Below, piece after piece: positions 25,830 to 36,017 of a DNA stretch of 64,000 bases. Numbering within the stretch: position 1 is the stretch's first letter; each line of letters starts with the position of its first letter. This DNA comes from Burkholderiales bacterium (lineage in GTDB: Bacteria > Pseudomonadota > Gammaproteobacteria > Burkholderiales > Nitrosomonadaceae). The stretch lies in contig JACKLU010000001.1 of assembly GCA_024235735.1 (NCBI GenBank), positions 62,001 to 126,000 of the forward strand. The letters run 5' to 3'. A program made the position numbers and the translations under genes. Below the pieces are notes generated by a model. The model worked only from the letters and a program-made list of their open reading frames with translations. It was not told where the DNA came from and did no database searches.

Positions 25830-27242
25830 ATGCAAAAAACGTTATACGACAAGCTTTGGGATCAGCATGTTGTGCATGCCGAATCGGATGAAGCCAATGG
25901 CATGGTGCTGCTTTATATCGACCGCCATCTTGTGCACGAAGTGACCAGTCCACAAGCATTTGAGAGTCTTAAAATGGCAGGTCGCAAGCCTTGGCGCATC
26001 GATTCGATTCTTGCCGTGGCGGATCACAATGTGCCGACAACGGATCGTGCGCATGGCATCAGCGACCCAATTTCGCGTTTGCAGGTCGACACCCTGGATC
26101 AAAATTGCGCTGCACTGGGCATTACCGAATTCAAGATGAGTGATCAGCGTCAGGGTATCGTTCATGTTATCGGCCCCGAGCAGGGCGCGACCTTACCCGG
26201 TATGACGGTGGTTTGCGGTGATTCACATACCAGCACGCATGGCGCATTCGGGTGTCTGGCCTTTGGCATCGGCACATCAGAAGTCGAGCATGTACTGGCT
26301 ACGCAGTGTCTGGTCACTCAAAAATCAAAATCGATGCGCATCGCTGTTGAAGGTGAGCTGGGCCTGGGCGTAACGGCCAAAGACATCGCGTTGGCGATTA
26401 TCGGCGAAATCGGTACGGCGGGTGGTACAGGCTATGCGATTGAGTTTGCCGGCAGCGCGATTGAAGCGTTGAGCATGGAAGGTCGCATGACGTTGTGCAA
26501 CATGGCCATTGAAGCTGGTGCGCGTGCGGGAATGGTAGCTGTTGATGAAACCACGATCAGTTATATCAAAGGCCGGCCTTTTGCACCGCAAGGTGAATTG
26601 TGGAGCCAGGCCGTCAAGTATTGGAGAACATTGCATAGCGATCCCGGCGCTGCATTCGATAGAACACTCGTGATCAATGCCGCCGACATCAAGCCACAAG
26701 TCACCTGGGGCACTTCTCCGGAAATGGTCACTACGATCGACGGATTTGTTCCCAACCCCGCCGAAGTGAGTGATGCTGTCAAGCGTCAGGATATGGAGAA
26801 AGCATTGCAGTATATGGGGCTAGAGCCTGGAGTGCCAATTCAATCTATATCCATTGACAAAGTGTTCATCGGCTCATGTACCAATTCGCGCATTGAGGAT
26901 TTGCGTGCAGCTGCGCAAGTAGTCGACGGCAAACATGTGGCGTCTTCTGTTAAACTGGCGTTGGTTGTGCCCGGCTCAGGTCTGGTAAAACATCAGGCAG
27001 AACGGGAAGGATTGGATAAAATCTTTTTGGCGGCAGGTTTTGAATGGCGGGAACCAGGGTGTTCGATGTGTCTGGCGATGAACGATGACCGTTTGAATAG
27101 AGGCGAACGCTGCGCGTCGACATCCAATCGTAATTTTGAAGGCAGACAAGGGCCGGGTGGACGGACACATCTGGTTAGTCCCGCGATGGCCGCTGCCGCG
27201 GCAATTGCAGGACGATTTGTTGATGTCAGAACGATGAATTAG
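25830..27242 (+). CDS. leuC: 3-isopropylmalate dehydratase large subunit
   Basis: 470 residues of the aconitase family. It isomerises 2-isopropylmalate to 3-isopropylmalate with LeuD in leucine synthesis. The 4Fe-4S cysteines are in FIGSCTNSRIEDLR and GCSMCLAMND. The substrate motifs VADHNVPTTD and GDSHTSTHGAFGCLAFGIGT are intact. The start MQKTLYDKLWDQH at 25830 matches the family; an upstream frame is longer but unsupported. First gene of the leu block, 90 bp after dacB. Confidence 0.96.
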   Translation: MQKTLYDKLWDQHVVHAESDEANGMVLLYIDRHLVHEVTSPQAFESLKMAGRKPWRIDSILAVADHNVPTTDRAHGISDPISRLQVDTLDQNCAALGITEFKMSDQRQGIVHVIGPEQGATLPGMTVVCGDSHTSTHGAFGCLAFGIGTSEVEHVLATQCLVTQKSKSMRIAVEGELGLGVTAKDIALAIIGEIGTAGGTGYAIEFAGSAIEALSMEGRMTLCNMAIEAGARAGMVAVDETTISYIKGRPFAPQGELWSQAVKYWRTLHSDPGAAFDRTLVINAADIKPQVTWGTSPEMVTTIDGFVPNPAEVSDAVKRQDMEKALQYMGLEPGVPIQSISIDKVFIGSCTNSRIEDLRAAAQVVDGKHVASSVKLALVVPGSGLVKHQAEREGLDKIFLAAGFEWREPGCSMCLAMNDDRLNRGERCASTSNRNFEGRQGPGGRTHLVSPAMAAAAAIAGRFVDVRTMN

Positions 27243-27281
27243 GGGTTTTATTATTTATAATTATTTTTCGAGGCAAAAATT

Positions 27282-27407
27282 ATGAAACCAATAACCGTTA
27301 TACTTTCGCTATTCATAATTGTCACGCTATCAGCCTGCAATACCATGGCGGGTCTCGGCAAGGATATTCAGCAAGGCGGCGAAGCTCTGGAGCGTACTGC
27401 GCAATAA
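27282..27407 (+). CDS. Entericidin-like small lipoprotein
   Basis: 41 residues: MKPITVILSLFIIVTLSAC with lipobox LSAC (Cys at 19), then NTMAGLGKDIQQGGEALERT. This is the entericidin A/B pattern, known in E. coli as a small antidote/toxin lipoprotein pair. Only one gene is present here. CGAGGC precedes the ATG. It lies inside the leu operon, 39 bp after leuC and 11 bp before leuD. The same placement is common in betaproteobacteria as I recall it. Its function there is unknown. Confidence 0.85.
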   Translation: MKPITVILSLFIIVTLSACNTMAGLGKDIQQGGEALERTAQ

Positions 27408-27418
27408 ATCACTTATCG

Positions 27419-28057
27419 ATGGAAAAATTTCAAACCTTTACTGGCATTGTTGCGCCGCTCGATCGTGCGAACGTGGATACAGATGCCATTATTCCGAAGC
27501 AATTTCTTAAATCGATCAAACGCTCCGGTTTTGGCGTTAATCTGTTTGATGAATGGCGCTATCTGGATCATGGTGAGCCAGATATGGATGTGTCGAAGCG
27601 ACAGATTAATCCGGATTTTGTCTTAAACCAGAAACGTTATCAGGGCACACAGATATTACTCGCACGCGACAATTTCGGCTGCGGTTCCAGCCGTGAGCAT
27701 GCGCCTTGGGCGTTGCAGGATTATGGCTTCAAGGTCATTATTGCACCGTCTTTTGCGGATATCTTTTTTAATAATTGCTTTAAAATTGGCCTATTGCCGA
27801 TAACGCTGGACCATTCGCTCATGGATCGGCTATTCAATGCGGTTAACGAAGTCGAAGGTTACGTTTTAACAGTCGATTTACAGACACAGACGCTGACAAC
27901 TCCAGCTGGCGAGCGATTTACATTTGTAGTGGATACCTTTCGCAAGCATTGCCTGATCAATGGTCTGGATGAAATCGGTCTAACCCTGCAGCACGCCGGG
28001 AAGATAAAACAATTCGAGCAAAAGCGCCGCGCGGAACAACCCTGGTTATTTTCATAA
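27419..28057 (+). CDS. leuD: 3-isopropylmalate dehydratase small subunit
   Basis: 212 residues. Swivel subunit that partners LeuC. Visible family segments are LDRANVDTDAIIPKQFLKSI, the substrate loop NFGCGSSREHAPWAL and IIAPSFADIFFNNCFKIGLLP. It follows the entericidin-like gene and precedes leuB by 14 bp, so one operon. Full length and ordinary. Confidence 0.96.
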   Translation: MEKFQTFTGIVAPLDRANVDTDAIIPKQFLKSIKRSGFGVNLFDEWRYLDHGEPDMDVSKRQINPDFVLNQKRYQGTQILLARDNFGCGSSREHAPWALQDYGFKVIIAPSFADIFFNNCFKIGLLPITLDHSLMDRLFNAVNEVEGYVLTVDLQTQTLTTPAGERFTFVVDTFRKHCLINGLDEIGLTLQHAGKIKQFEQKRRAEQPWLFS

Positions 28058-28071
28058 CTGACAGATAAATC

Positions 28072-29139
28072 ATGACCATGAACATTGCTATTTTGGCAGG
28101 CGACGGCATCGGTCCGGAAATTGTTGCACAGGCCGTGCGCGTGCTTGACGCATTGAAATCCGATGGACTGGATATAACACTCGAACACGGACTGATTGGC
28201 GGTTGCGCAGTTGATGCCACGGGAGAACCGTATCCCGAAGCGACGCACCAACTGGCTTTACAAGCTGATGCTATTCTGCTTGGCGCGGTTGGTGGACCTA
28301 AATATGACGCATTGCCTCGCGCGCAACGTCCCGAAAAAGGACTGCTCGCCATTCGTAAAGCATTAAATTTGTTTGCCAATTTGCGTCCGGCTATTCTGTA
28401 TCCCGAGCTTGCAGCAGCTTCCAGCTTGAAAGCGGAAATTGTTTCCAATCTGGATATCCTGATTGTGCGGGAATTAACCGGTGATATCTACTTTGGCGAA
28501 CCACGCGGAATCGAAATACGCGATGGGCTGCGTGTTGGCTATAACACCATGATTTACAGTGAAGCGGAAATTCAACGAATTGCTCATGTGGCTTTTCAGG
28601 CAGCACAAAAACGAAAACGGTCGCTGTGCTCTGTGGACAAAATGAATGTTCTGGAATGCACTCAATTATGGCGGGATGTGGTTGAAGAAGTCAGTAAAGA
28701 TTATCCCGATGTCATATTGTCACATATGTTGGTAGATAATGCGGCGATGCAGCTGGTGCGCAATCCAAAGCAGTTTGACGTGATTGTCACCGGAAACATG
28801 TTTGGTGATATTTTGTCTGATGAGGCGTCCATGCTGACAGGATCAATCGGTATGCTGCCTTCAGCTTCGCTTGACAGTAATAACAAGGGCTTGTATGAGC
28901 CTATTCATGGGTCGGCACCGGATATTGCCGGACGGGATATCGCCAATCCACTTGCAACAATTCTTTCGGTAGCCATGATGCTGCGTTATACGTTTAATCA
29001 GGAAGATGCAGCGCAACGTATTGAGAATGCTGTCAAGAAAGTTCTGGCCCAGGGATTGCGCACGCGCGACATTGCCGGTGAAGGCTTTCAAATGATTGGA
29101 ACCCGGACAATGGGTGATGCAGTATTGTCTCACTTGTAA
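28072..29139 (+). CDS. leuB: 3-isopropylmalate dehydrogenase
   Basis: 355 residues. NAD-dependent beta-decarboxylating dehydrogenase, third leucine step. Motifs: LAGDGIGPEIVAQAVRVLDA, RELTGDIYFGEPRG, VDKMNVLECTQLWR (catalytic Lys) and the metal/NAD region VTGNMFGDILSDEASML and PIHGSAPDIAGRDIANP. ATG at 28072 or two codons later. Ends the leuCDB set; asd starts 81 bp downstream. Confidence 0.96.
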   Translation: MTMNIAILAGDGIGPEIVAQAVRVLDALKSDGLDITLEHGLIGGCAVDATGEPYPEATHQLALQADAILLGAVGGPKYDALPRAQRPEKGLLAIRKALNLFANLRPAILYPELAAASSLKAEIVSNLDILIVRELTGDIYFGEPRGIEIRDGLRVGYNTMIYSEAEIQRIAHVAFQAAQKRKRSLCSVDKMNVLECTQLWRDVVEEVSKDYPDVILSHMLVDNAAMQLVRNPKQFDVIVTGNMFGDILSDEASMLTGSIGMLPSASLDSNNKGLYEPIHGSAPDIAGRDIANPLATILSVAMMLRYTFNQEDAAQRIENAVKKVLAQGLRTRDIAGEGFQMIGTRTMGDAVLSHL

Positions 29140-29220
29140 CAATAAGGATTGTGTGACAGCGGCAGTTTTCGTTTACATGCAGTTTTTTTATTTTTGATTC
29201 TTTGGAAAACAGATAACATA

Positions 29221-30333
29221 ATGAAACAGGTTGGTTTTGTCGGCTGGCGTGGTATGGTAGGTTCTGTGCTGATGCAGCGCATGCGCGAAGAAGATGATTT
29301 TTCCCTGATTGATCCCGTATTTTTTTCAACATCCCAACAGGGCGAAAGCGGGCCGGATATTGGCAAAGCAACGCCTCCGCTTAAGGATGCTTATGACTTG
29401 TCCGCGCTAGCTGAGATGGACATGATTATTACCTGTCAAGGCGGTGATTACACAAACAAAGTAGTCAAGGAATTGCGTAAATCCGGATGGCAGGGGTATT
29501 GGATTGATGCTGCATCAGCTCTGCGAATGGATGATGATGCAGTCATTATCCTCGACCCGGTCAACAAACCGGTAATCGAGCAGGCACTCCATAATGGCAT
29601 AAAAAATTATATTGGTGGTAATTGCACCGTCAGTCTGATGTTGATGGCGGTAGGCGGTCTGATAGAAAAAGGTCTGGTGGAATGGGTAAATGTGATGACC
29701 TATCAAGCAGCATCAGGCGCGGGTGCGCGTAATATGCGCGAGCTACTGCAACAGATGGGTGAGGCGCACCGTGTTGCCAAGGATTTGCTTGACAATCCGG
29801 CATCAAGCATACTCGATATCGACCGGGAAGTTGCCGGTACCTTACGCGACAAGAATTTTCCGGTTGAGAATTTTGGCGTGCCATTGGCTGGAAGTCTTAT
29901 TCCCTGGATCGATAAAGCAGTGGCAAATGGTCAAAGCCGTGAAGAATGGAAAGGACTGGCGGAAACCAATAAGATTATGGGCAAAAAAGATCATCCGATT
30001 CCTGTCGATGGAACCTGCGTCAGGATCGGCGCCATGCGCTGTCATAGTCAAGCACTGACCATGAAGTTAAAAAAGAATATTCCGCTGGATGAAATTGAAA
30101 ACATTATTGCAAGCGCCAATGACTGGGTGCAGGTCATTCCGAATGAACGAGAAGCGACTACGACAAAGTTGACGCCAGCAGCAGTTACCGGATCGTTAAC
30201 GATACCGGTCGGGCGTATCCGTAAATTAGCGATGGGCGATGAATATTTAACTGCATTTACAGTTGGCGACCAATTGCTCTGGGGTGCAGCGGAACCCCTT
30301 CGCCGAATGCTCAGAATTCTTGTACAGCATTAA
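29221..30333 (+). CDS. asd: Aspartate-semialdehyde dehydrogenase
   Basis: 370 residues. NADPH-dependent reduction of aspartyl phosphate, the branch point to lysine, threonine, methionine and diaminopimelate. Rossmann start MKQVGFVGWRGMVGSVL, catalytic Cys in IGGNCTVSLMLMAVGG (near residue 137), catalytic His in RIGAMRCHSQALT. Gamma/betaproteobacterial type. ATG at 29221 is preceded by ACAGATAAC only, a weak site. Two hairpins follow before fimV. Confidence 0.96.
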   Translation: MKQVGFVGWRGMVGSVLMQRMREEDDFSLIDPVFFSTSQQGESGPDIGKATPPLKDAYDLSALAEMDMIITCQGGDYTNKVVKELRKSGWQGYWIDAASALRMDDDAVIILDPVNKPVIEQALHNGIKNYIGGNCTVSLMLMAVGGLIEKGLVEWVNVMTYQAASGAGARNMRELLQQMGEAHRVAKDLLDNPASSILDIDREVAGTLRDKNFPVENFGVPLAGSLIPWIDKAVANGQSREEWKGLAETNKIMGKKDHPIPVDGTCVRIGAMRCHSQALTMKLKKNIPLDEIENIIASANDWVQVIPNEREATTTKLTPAAVTGSLTIPVGRIRKLAMGDEYLTAFTVGDQLLWGAAEPLRRMLRILVQH

Positions 30334-30401
30334 ATTTAAACAGTTATTGACTGATTAATAAGACGAATGTTATTGTCTTATCACAAAACCCGGCTTAGTT
30401 T

Positions 30402-30459
30402 CCTTTGAATTAACCGGTAATTCAAAGGGTATTTAACTCATGCGCTGTACAAGCGCATG
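30402..30459. other. Two tandem hairpins between asd and fimV
   Basis: The first has an 11-bp perfect stem (30402-30412 with 30418-30428, loop ACCGG). The second has an 8-bp stem CATGCGCT (30439-30446 with 30452-30459). Neither is followed by a T run, so they are more likely mRNA-processing or attenuating structures, or a weak terminator, than a classic terminator. Confidence 0.4.
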
Positions 30460-30505
30460 ATAGGCTTTCAGCTATTTTCTATTGTGAACTAGAGAGAGGT
30501 CTTTT

Positions 30506-33196
30506 GTGTACACTTCTTTTATTAGAGCGTGTTTTATACTATTCGTCTTGATTCTGTCTGTTTCAACACATGCTGCTGGACTAGGCAAGATGACAGTCAA
30601 TTCTGCTTTAGGACAGCCTTTCAATGCAGAGATTGATCTGGTTACTGTTAATGCAGAAGACCTTTCTTCTCTCACCGCAAGCATTGCTTCTTTGGAAGCT
30701 TATGCACAGGCAAACATACAATACGAGGCTTATTTTTCCTCTCTGAAGCTTTCGATAGAATCTCGCGCGAATGGCAGGCCCTACATCAAACTTTCTTCGC
30801 CCCAGGCAATTAATGAACCTTTCCTTAATCTGCTGGTGGAATTAAACTGGTCTTCCGGACGATTGCTGCGTGAATATATTGTTCTGCTGGACCCTGTTGA
30901 TACGAAAAGATCAGAGCCGGTAGCGCCTATTGTTCGCGCGGCACCTGAAGAATCGGTGAATTCCATCAGCACAGCTGATAACGTCAGGGCGGAAACCGCG
31001 TCAGCCAGCGCGCAACCTGCTACCGAAACTTCCTTAGAGCAATCACAGAAGCCAATTCCGGCGCCAGAATCCCGATTAAGTAGGAGAAATTCAACCGATA
31101 CAACATATGGTCCGGTTCTTCAGGGCGATACATTGTCGTCAATAGCAAGACAGGTTAAACCTGACGGTGTCAACGTCAATCAAATGCTTGTGGCCTTATT
31201 CAGGGCTAATCGCGATGCTTTCATCGCGAACAATATGAATTTGCTCAGAACTGGCGCTGTGCTGAAAATACCCGGTATAGAAGAATCAACTGCCATCACC
31301 AGACAGCAGGCTGACGCTGAAGTCAAGCTACAGGTCAGTAACTGGCAAAAATACCGTGAGAATCTTGCGCAAACTGTTCAGCAATCGGATGGGCAGGCGG
31401 CAATAAAACAGACTGATTCTGGGCAAATAACAACAACGCTGAATGATAGCGCCATAGCCTCACGTGAAACGCCTCAAGAAGTCTTGCGGCTATCCAGTGG
31501 AGAACACATTTCGGATGCAGCAAGTGCTCAATCCGGAGAAAATGCGTTACAACGCTTGCGCATGATGGAAGAGGATGCCATTGCAAGAAGCATGGCTTTA
31601 AAGGAAGCAAATGAACGTATTGCACTGCTGGAAAACAACATTGATAATCTTCAAAAGCTGTTGTCACTGCAGAACACTGAATTGGCCAAGGCCCAAGCGA
31701 ATGCGCAAACTCAATTACAATCTTCACCAACTGGAGCAATAACGCAACAGGAATCCGATGCGCATGCGGAAATAGAATCTATTGAGGTGCTGACGCCTGA
31801 ATCAGATAAAGCATACTATTCCGAGTACGATCTGCTTTCAGAATTGGCGGATGAAGGTCTCGATCTGGAAAAGTCATCATCTCCCCGGTCACCTGAATCT
31901 ACCGCATCAAATACAGCCTCAGTCGAGCATGCACTGCCAGCTGCCGCAAGTGCATTACTACCATCGGAATCATCGACTGAGAAGTCTTCTTTTATTGATG
32001 GCCTTGCAAGTCTGAGTGCAAACAATATAGTTTATCTTGGCGCAGCGCTGATTATTTTGCCGCTGGTTTGGCTCATGTTCAGAATGCGCACCAGAAGCAA
32101 GGAAAATGAAATACTGGTTGATGAAATCAAACCTGAAGAAAATGCTGCGAATCTCCGCAATAAAGCTGCTGCTGCCGTTGCGGCAGCGCATGTCGGCAGT
32201 AGTGCGATGGCGGATAATACCCGGGAAGATTTAGACGCTTTTGATCAGGATTCAGATTTATTACAAGACAAGCGCGTAAATAATGAACCGGAAGCAGTCG
32301 AAGACACACCGTCTGCCGAATCGTCGATAGCATTAGACTTTTCCAGGGAAATCGATCGCTATAGCGCAGAATCTTTATCCCAGGCATCCAATGATGCATC
32401 TGACTTCGATTTATCGGAGTCAATCAAACAGGAGTCAACCAGTAGTCAATCATTCGATGAAATTATCGGAATTGATGCTGATGACGATAAGTCCTCGGAA
32501 GTTCAACAGGTTGAACAAGACAGGGGTGAAGACGAACACCTGCTTGATTTCTCAGAGCAAGAGCCACATCAGTCGATTGAAGAATCCTCAATTGCCTTGG
32601 ATTTTGATTACGAAGCATCTACCGAAGCCTCTGATGAGATCAAGTCAACTGAAATTGAAGCACTGGAAATTGATCTGACCCATGACAATATGGAACCCGG
32701 ATCTACAGCAGAAATACCTGCTGAAACACCACATAACACCAGTATGGAAAATTCCCTCGAATTTTCCATCGATTCTTCCGCCGTGGACCTTTCTGACGAA
32801 AATGCATTACATGAGCAATCGTCTGAAATTGTATCGGGTGATGATTTAAACATGCTGGATTTACTCGATTCGGATGCGCTTGAATTAGAGACAGAGAAAC
32901 CCAAAACAGAAGATAGTTCCGTAAAAAACAGTGCTGAAATAGATTTTTCAGGCATTGATCTTGATCTTGAAAATACTGCTGACGTTCAATCAACAGATAT
33001 CGAGGAAGAGACTCTTTCAACAAATGCTGACACTAAGAATGAGCAGTGGCATGAGGTGGAAACAAAAATTGATCTGGCAAAGGCTTATCTGGATATGGAA
33101 GATAAAGAGGGTGCCAGAGAAATGCTGGAAGAAGCTATTCTGGAAGGTGATTCCAAGCAACAGGAAGTTGCCAAAGCATTGTTGAAAGATCTATAG
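30506..33196 (+). CDS. fimV: FimV/HubP-family polar protein
   Basis: 896 residues. A signal peptide (to ~24, THAAG) precedes the FimV N-terminal domain (MTVNSALGQPFNAEIDLVTV). A LysM-type peptidoglycan-binding region lies near 205-255 (GPVLQGDTLSSIARQV) and a coiled coil near 350-400. A transmembrane helix spans about 507-527 (NNIVYLGAALIILPLVWLMF). A long acidic cytoplasmic region follows and ends in the FimV C-terminal TPR-like motif (KIDLAKAYLDMEDKEGAREM). Known relatives organise the cell pole and type IV pili. Starts with GTG at 30506 after AGAGAGAGG. No pilus genes in the window. Confidence 0.9.
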   Translation: MYTSFIRACFILFVLILSVSTHAAGLGKMTVNSALGQPFNAEIDLVTVNAEDLSSLTASIASLEAYAQANIQYEAYFSSLKLSIESRANGRPYIKLSSPQAINEPFLNLLVELNWSSGRLLREYIVLLDPVDTKRSEPVAPIVRAAPEESVNSISTADNVRAETASASAQPATETSLEQSQKPIPAPESRLSRRNSTDTTYGPVLQGDTLSSIARQVKPDGVNVNQMLVALFRANRDAFIANNMNLLRTGAVLKIPGIEESTAITRQQADAEVKLQVSNWQKYRENLAQTVQQSDGQAAIKQTDSGQITTTLNDSAIASRETPQEVLRLSSGEHISDAASAQSGENALQRLRMMEEDAIARSMALKEANERIALLENNIDNLQKLLSLQNTELAKAQANAQTQLQSSPTGAITQQESDAHAEIESIEVLTPESDKAYYSEYDLLSELADEGLDLEKSSSPRSPESTASNTASVEHALPAAASALLPSESSTEKSSFIDGLASLSANNIVYLGAALIILPLVWLMFRMRTRSKENEILVDEIKPEENAANLRNKAAAAVAAAHVGSSAMADNTREDLDAFDQDSDLLQDKRVNNEPEAVEDTPSAESSIALDFSREIDRYSAESLSQASNDASDFDLSESIKQESTSSQSFDEIIGIDADDDKSSEVQQVEQDRGEDEHLLDFSEQEPHQSIEESSIALDFDYEASTEASDEIKSTEIEALEIDLTHDNMEPGSTAEIPAETPHNTSMENSLEFSIDSSAVDLSDENALHEQSSEIVSGDDLNMLDLLDSDALELETEKPKTEDSSVKNSAEIDFSGIDLDLENTADVQSTDIEEETLSTNADTKNEQWHEVETKIDLAKAYLDMEDKEGAREMLEEAILEGDSKQQEVAKALLKDL

Positions 33197-33274
33197 GGAT
33201 TGATGCACTGCTATCAATTTTAACCACATGTTTTCGCTGACTATGGCATTACTCATGTCAAATCATAATGAATT

Positions 33275-34072
33275 GTGAGAATCGTACTGATATTGGAATA
33301 CGATGGGAGCAATTATTGTGGATGGCAGCGTCAGCCAACGGGGTGTTCGATACAGGACCAGCTCGAGACAGCACTATCCAGGATAGCGCAAGACGATATT
33401 CGTGTGATTACTGCGGGTCGAACTGATACTGGAGTTCACGCGCTCTATCAGGTTATTCATTTTGATACTTCAGTCAGACGCCCTTTAAGTGCATGGGTAC
33501 GCGGTGTTAACACATTTCTTCCCAAAGATATTACCGTTTTATGGGCCGGTGAAATTTCAGAAAATTTTCATGCACGTTATAGTGCCTTTGAACGTCGCTA
33601 TCAATATCTGCTGTTGAATCGCCCAGCGCGCCCAGGCTGCCACGATCGGAAGGTTGGCTGGTTCCATGAACCACTGGATTTACACCGAATGAGAACCGGA
33701 GCAAGTAAATTAATCGGTGAGCATGACTTTTCCGCTTTCCGTGCGGCTGAGTGTCAAGCTAAATCGGCCATACGAAAACTCACCCGATTGGACATATCGC
33801 AGCATGGTAATATGTTCGTCTTTGATCTGGTGGCTAATGGTTTTTTGCATCACATGGTGCGAAATATTCTAGGTTGCCTGATTTATGTCGGTAAAGGCAA
33901 ATATCCTCCAAATTGGATTCAGGCCCTACTGGAAAGTCGCGACCGGTCTATAGCCGCGCCGACTTTCTCGCCTGCTGGTTTATATTTGTCAGGCATCAGT
34001 TACGATCGAAAATGGAATTTGCCGCATCCCGATCAGAATTTCGGTATTGCCAGTTGTTTACAGATAACATGA
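33275..34072 (+). CDS. truA: tRNA pseudouridine(38-40) synthase
   Basis: 265 residues. Makes pseudouridine at positions 38-40 of tRNA anticodon arms. The opening RIVLILEYDGSNYCGWQRQP and the catalytic Asp in ITAGRTDTGVHALYQV are typical, as is FLHHMVRNILGCLIYVGKGK. The start is GTG at 33275; a nearby ATG is out of frame. It sits between fimV and trpF, the usual order in betaproteobacteria. Confidence 0.95.
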   Translation: MRIVLILEYDGSNYCGWQRQPTGCSIQDQLETALSRIAQDDIRVITAGRTDTGVHALYQVIHFDTSVRRPLSAWVRGVNTFLPKDITVLWAGEISENFHARYSAFERRYQYLLLNRPARPGCHDRKVGWFHEPLDLHRMRTGASKLIGEHDFSAFRAAECQAKSAIRKLTRLDISQHGNMFVFDLVANGFLHHMVRNILGCLIYVGKGKYPPNWIQALLESRDRSIAAPTFSPAGLYLSGISYDRKWNLPHPDQNFGIASCLQIT

Positions 34073-34115
34073 TTTTTATAATTTCATTCATTGATAGTTA
34101 ATTTTTCTGGCGATT

Positions 34116-34733
34116 ATGTCTGTTCGAGTTAAGATATGCGGAATTACGCGAATTGAAGATGCGGTGTCCGCAGTGGAATCCGGTGTTGACGCCATTGGTT
34201 TTGTATTCTGGCCGCAAAGTTCGCGTTATATAACACCTGAACAGGCAAGTGAAATAACCAAAAAAATACCTGCCTTTATACATACTGTGGGCGTATATGT
34301 TGATCCAACACCAGACTGGGTGGAGGAAACCGCAGCCGCTGCAAAATTGAGCCTATTGCAGTTTCATGGCGATGAAACTCCAGAATTCTGCGCGCAATTT
34401 AGCCTGCCCTACATCAAAGCTATACGCGTCAGAGATGGCGCGGATTTGATACAATACGCGCAACGATACCCGTTGGCCAAGGGCTTGTTATTGGATACTT
34501 ATGCAGCGGATATGCCGGGAGGAACCGGTCATGTGTTTGATTGGGACCTGATTCCTCGTGATCTGCCGCTGCCGATTATTCTATCTGGCGGTCTGACAGC
34601 TGAAAATGTTGCATCGGCAATAAAACACGTCAATCCGTGGGCCGTCGACGTATCAAGCGGTGTTGAAGCTTCAAAAGGTATAAAAGATAAATACAAAATA
34701 TCAGCTTTCATGCAAGGAGTGCGAAAATCGTGA
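34116..34733 (+). CDS. trpF: Phosphoribosylanthranilate isomerase
   Basis: 205-residue TIM barrel that carries out the Amadori step of tryptophan synthesis. Catalytic Cys in VRVKICGITRIED (residue 8) and Asp in LLLDTYAADMPGGTG; phosphate loop ILSGGLTAENV and VDVSSGVEASKGIKD. The stop overlaps the GTG start of trpB by 4 bp, which points to coupled translation. Confidence 0.96.
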   Translation: MSVRVKICGITRIEDAVSAVESGVDAIGFVFWPQSSRYITPEQASEITKKIPAFIHTVGVYVDPTPDWVEETAAAAKLSLLQFHGDETPEFCAQFSLPYIKAIRVRDGADLIQYAQRYPLAKGLLLDTYAADMPGGTGHVFDWDLIPRDLPLPIILSGGLTAENVASAIKHVNPWAVDVSSGVEASKGIKDKYKISAFMQGVRKS

Positions 34734-35929
34734 ATGTTTATGATTTGCCGGATAAGCGCGGTCATTTCGGTCCCTATGGTGGCGTGTTTGTAGCGGAAAC
34801 ACTGATTTCAGCGCTTGATGTGCTCCGTGAACAGTATGAGTACTATCGGAATGATGCTGCATTCCAGGAAGAATTCGCTTATGAATTAAAACATTATGTC
34901 GGACGTCCGAGCCCGATTTATCATGCGAAACGATGGTCTGAGCAGCTGGGTGGCGCACAGATTCTTTTAAAACGTGAAGATTTGAATCATACGGGCGCGC
35001 ACAAAATCAATAATACGATTGGCCAGGCGCTGCTGGCGAGACGCATGGGGAAAACGCGCGTCATTGCCGAAACTGGTGCTGGGCAACATGGTGTTGCGTC
35101 AGCAACAGTTGCGGCAAGATATGGCATGCAATGCGTTGTTTATATGGGTGCGGAAGATGTCCGTCGTCAGGCAACCAATGTTTATCGCATGAAGTTACTC
35201 GGCGCGGAAGTGATTCCGGTTGAATCCGGTTCACGCACATTGAAAGACGCGCTGAATGAAGCCATGCGTGACTGGGTGACGCATGTTGAAGATACGTTTT
35301 ATATTATCGGCACAGTTGCCGGACCACATCCTTATCCCATGATGGTACGGGATTTTCAGACAGTGATCGGCAAAGAAGCCAAAATACAAATGCTGGAAGA
35401 ATACGGCAGACAGCCGGATGCGCTTATCGCCTGTGTAGGTGGCGGTTCCAATGCGATAGGTCTGTTTTATCCGTATATCGATGATGATGCGGTAAAAATG
35501 ATCGGTGTGGAAGCTGCCGGAAGAGGGCTGGAAACGGGTCAGCATGCCGCTACTTTGACGAAAGGCAGGCCTGGAGTATTGCATGGCAACCGGACTTATC
35601 TCATTCAGGATGACAGCGGCCAGATCATTGAAACACATTCCATTTCAGCCGGGCTGGATTATCCGGGCGTTGGCCCCGAGCATGCATGGCTTAAGGATAT
35701 TCACCGCGCTGAATATGTCGGCATTACGGATGATGAAGCGCTGGGGGCATTTCATGCTTTATGCCGCTACGAAGGTATTATGCCTGCACTCGAATCCAGT
35801 CATGCGCTGGCTTATGCCGCCAAATACGCACCGACACTTGCCAAGGATAAACTGCTGCTGGTTAATCTGTCCGGCAGGGGCGATAAGGATATGGCAACCG
35901 TAGCACAACTGTCGGGAATCACTTTTTAG
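34730..35929 (+). CDS. trpB: Tryptophan synthase beta chain
   Basis: 399 residues. PLP enzyme joining indole and serine. PLP lysine in NHTGAHKINNTIGQALLA (near residue 90), catalytic AETGAGQHGVA, phosphate loop CVGGGSNAIG and C-terminal LSGRGDKDM. GTG start overlapping trpF. Works as a complex with TrpA, whose gene follows after 88 bp. Confidence 0.97.
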   Translation: MNVYDLPDKRGHFGPYGGVFVAETLISALDVLREQYEYYRNDAAFQEEFAYELKHYVGRPSPIYHAKRWSEQLGGAQILLKREDLNHTGAHKINNTIGQALLARRMGKTRVIAETGAGQHGVASATVAARYGMQCVVYMGAEDVRRQATNVYRMKLLGAEVIPVESGSRTLKDALNEAMRDWVTHVEDTFYIIGTVAGPHPYPMMVRDFQTVIGKEAKIQMLEEYGRQPDALIACVGGGSNAIGLFYPYIDDDAVKMIGVEAAGRGLETGQHAATLTKGRPGVLHGNRTYLIQDDSGQIIETHSISAGLDYPGVGPEHAWLKDIHRAEYVGITDDEALGAFHALCRYEGIMPALESSHALAYAAKYAPTLAKDKLLLVNLSGRGDKDMATVAQLSGITF

Positions 35930-36017
35930 CATCATTACGTCATGATCATGCCGACCAATCATTGAATCGGATCAATTCCTTTTTGTGTATTTGCCGGATT
36001 CCTCTTACAACACTGAT

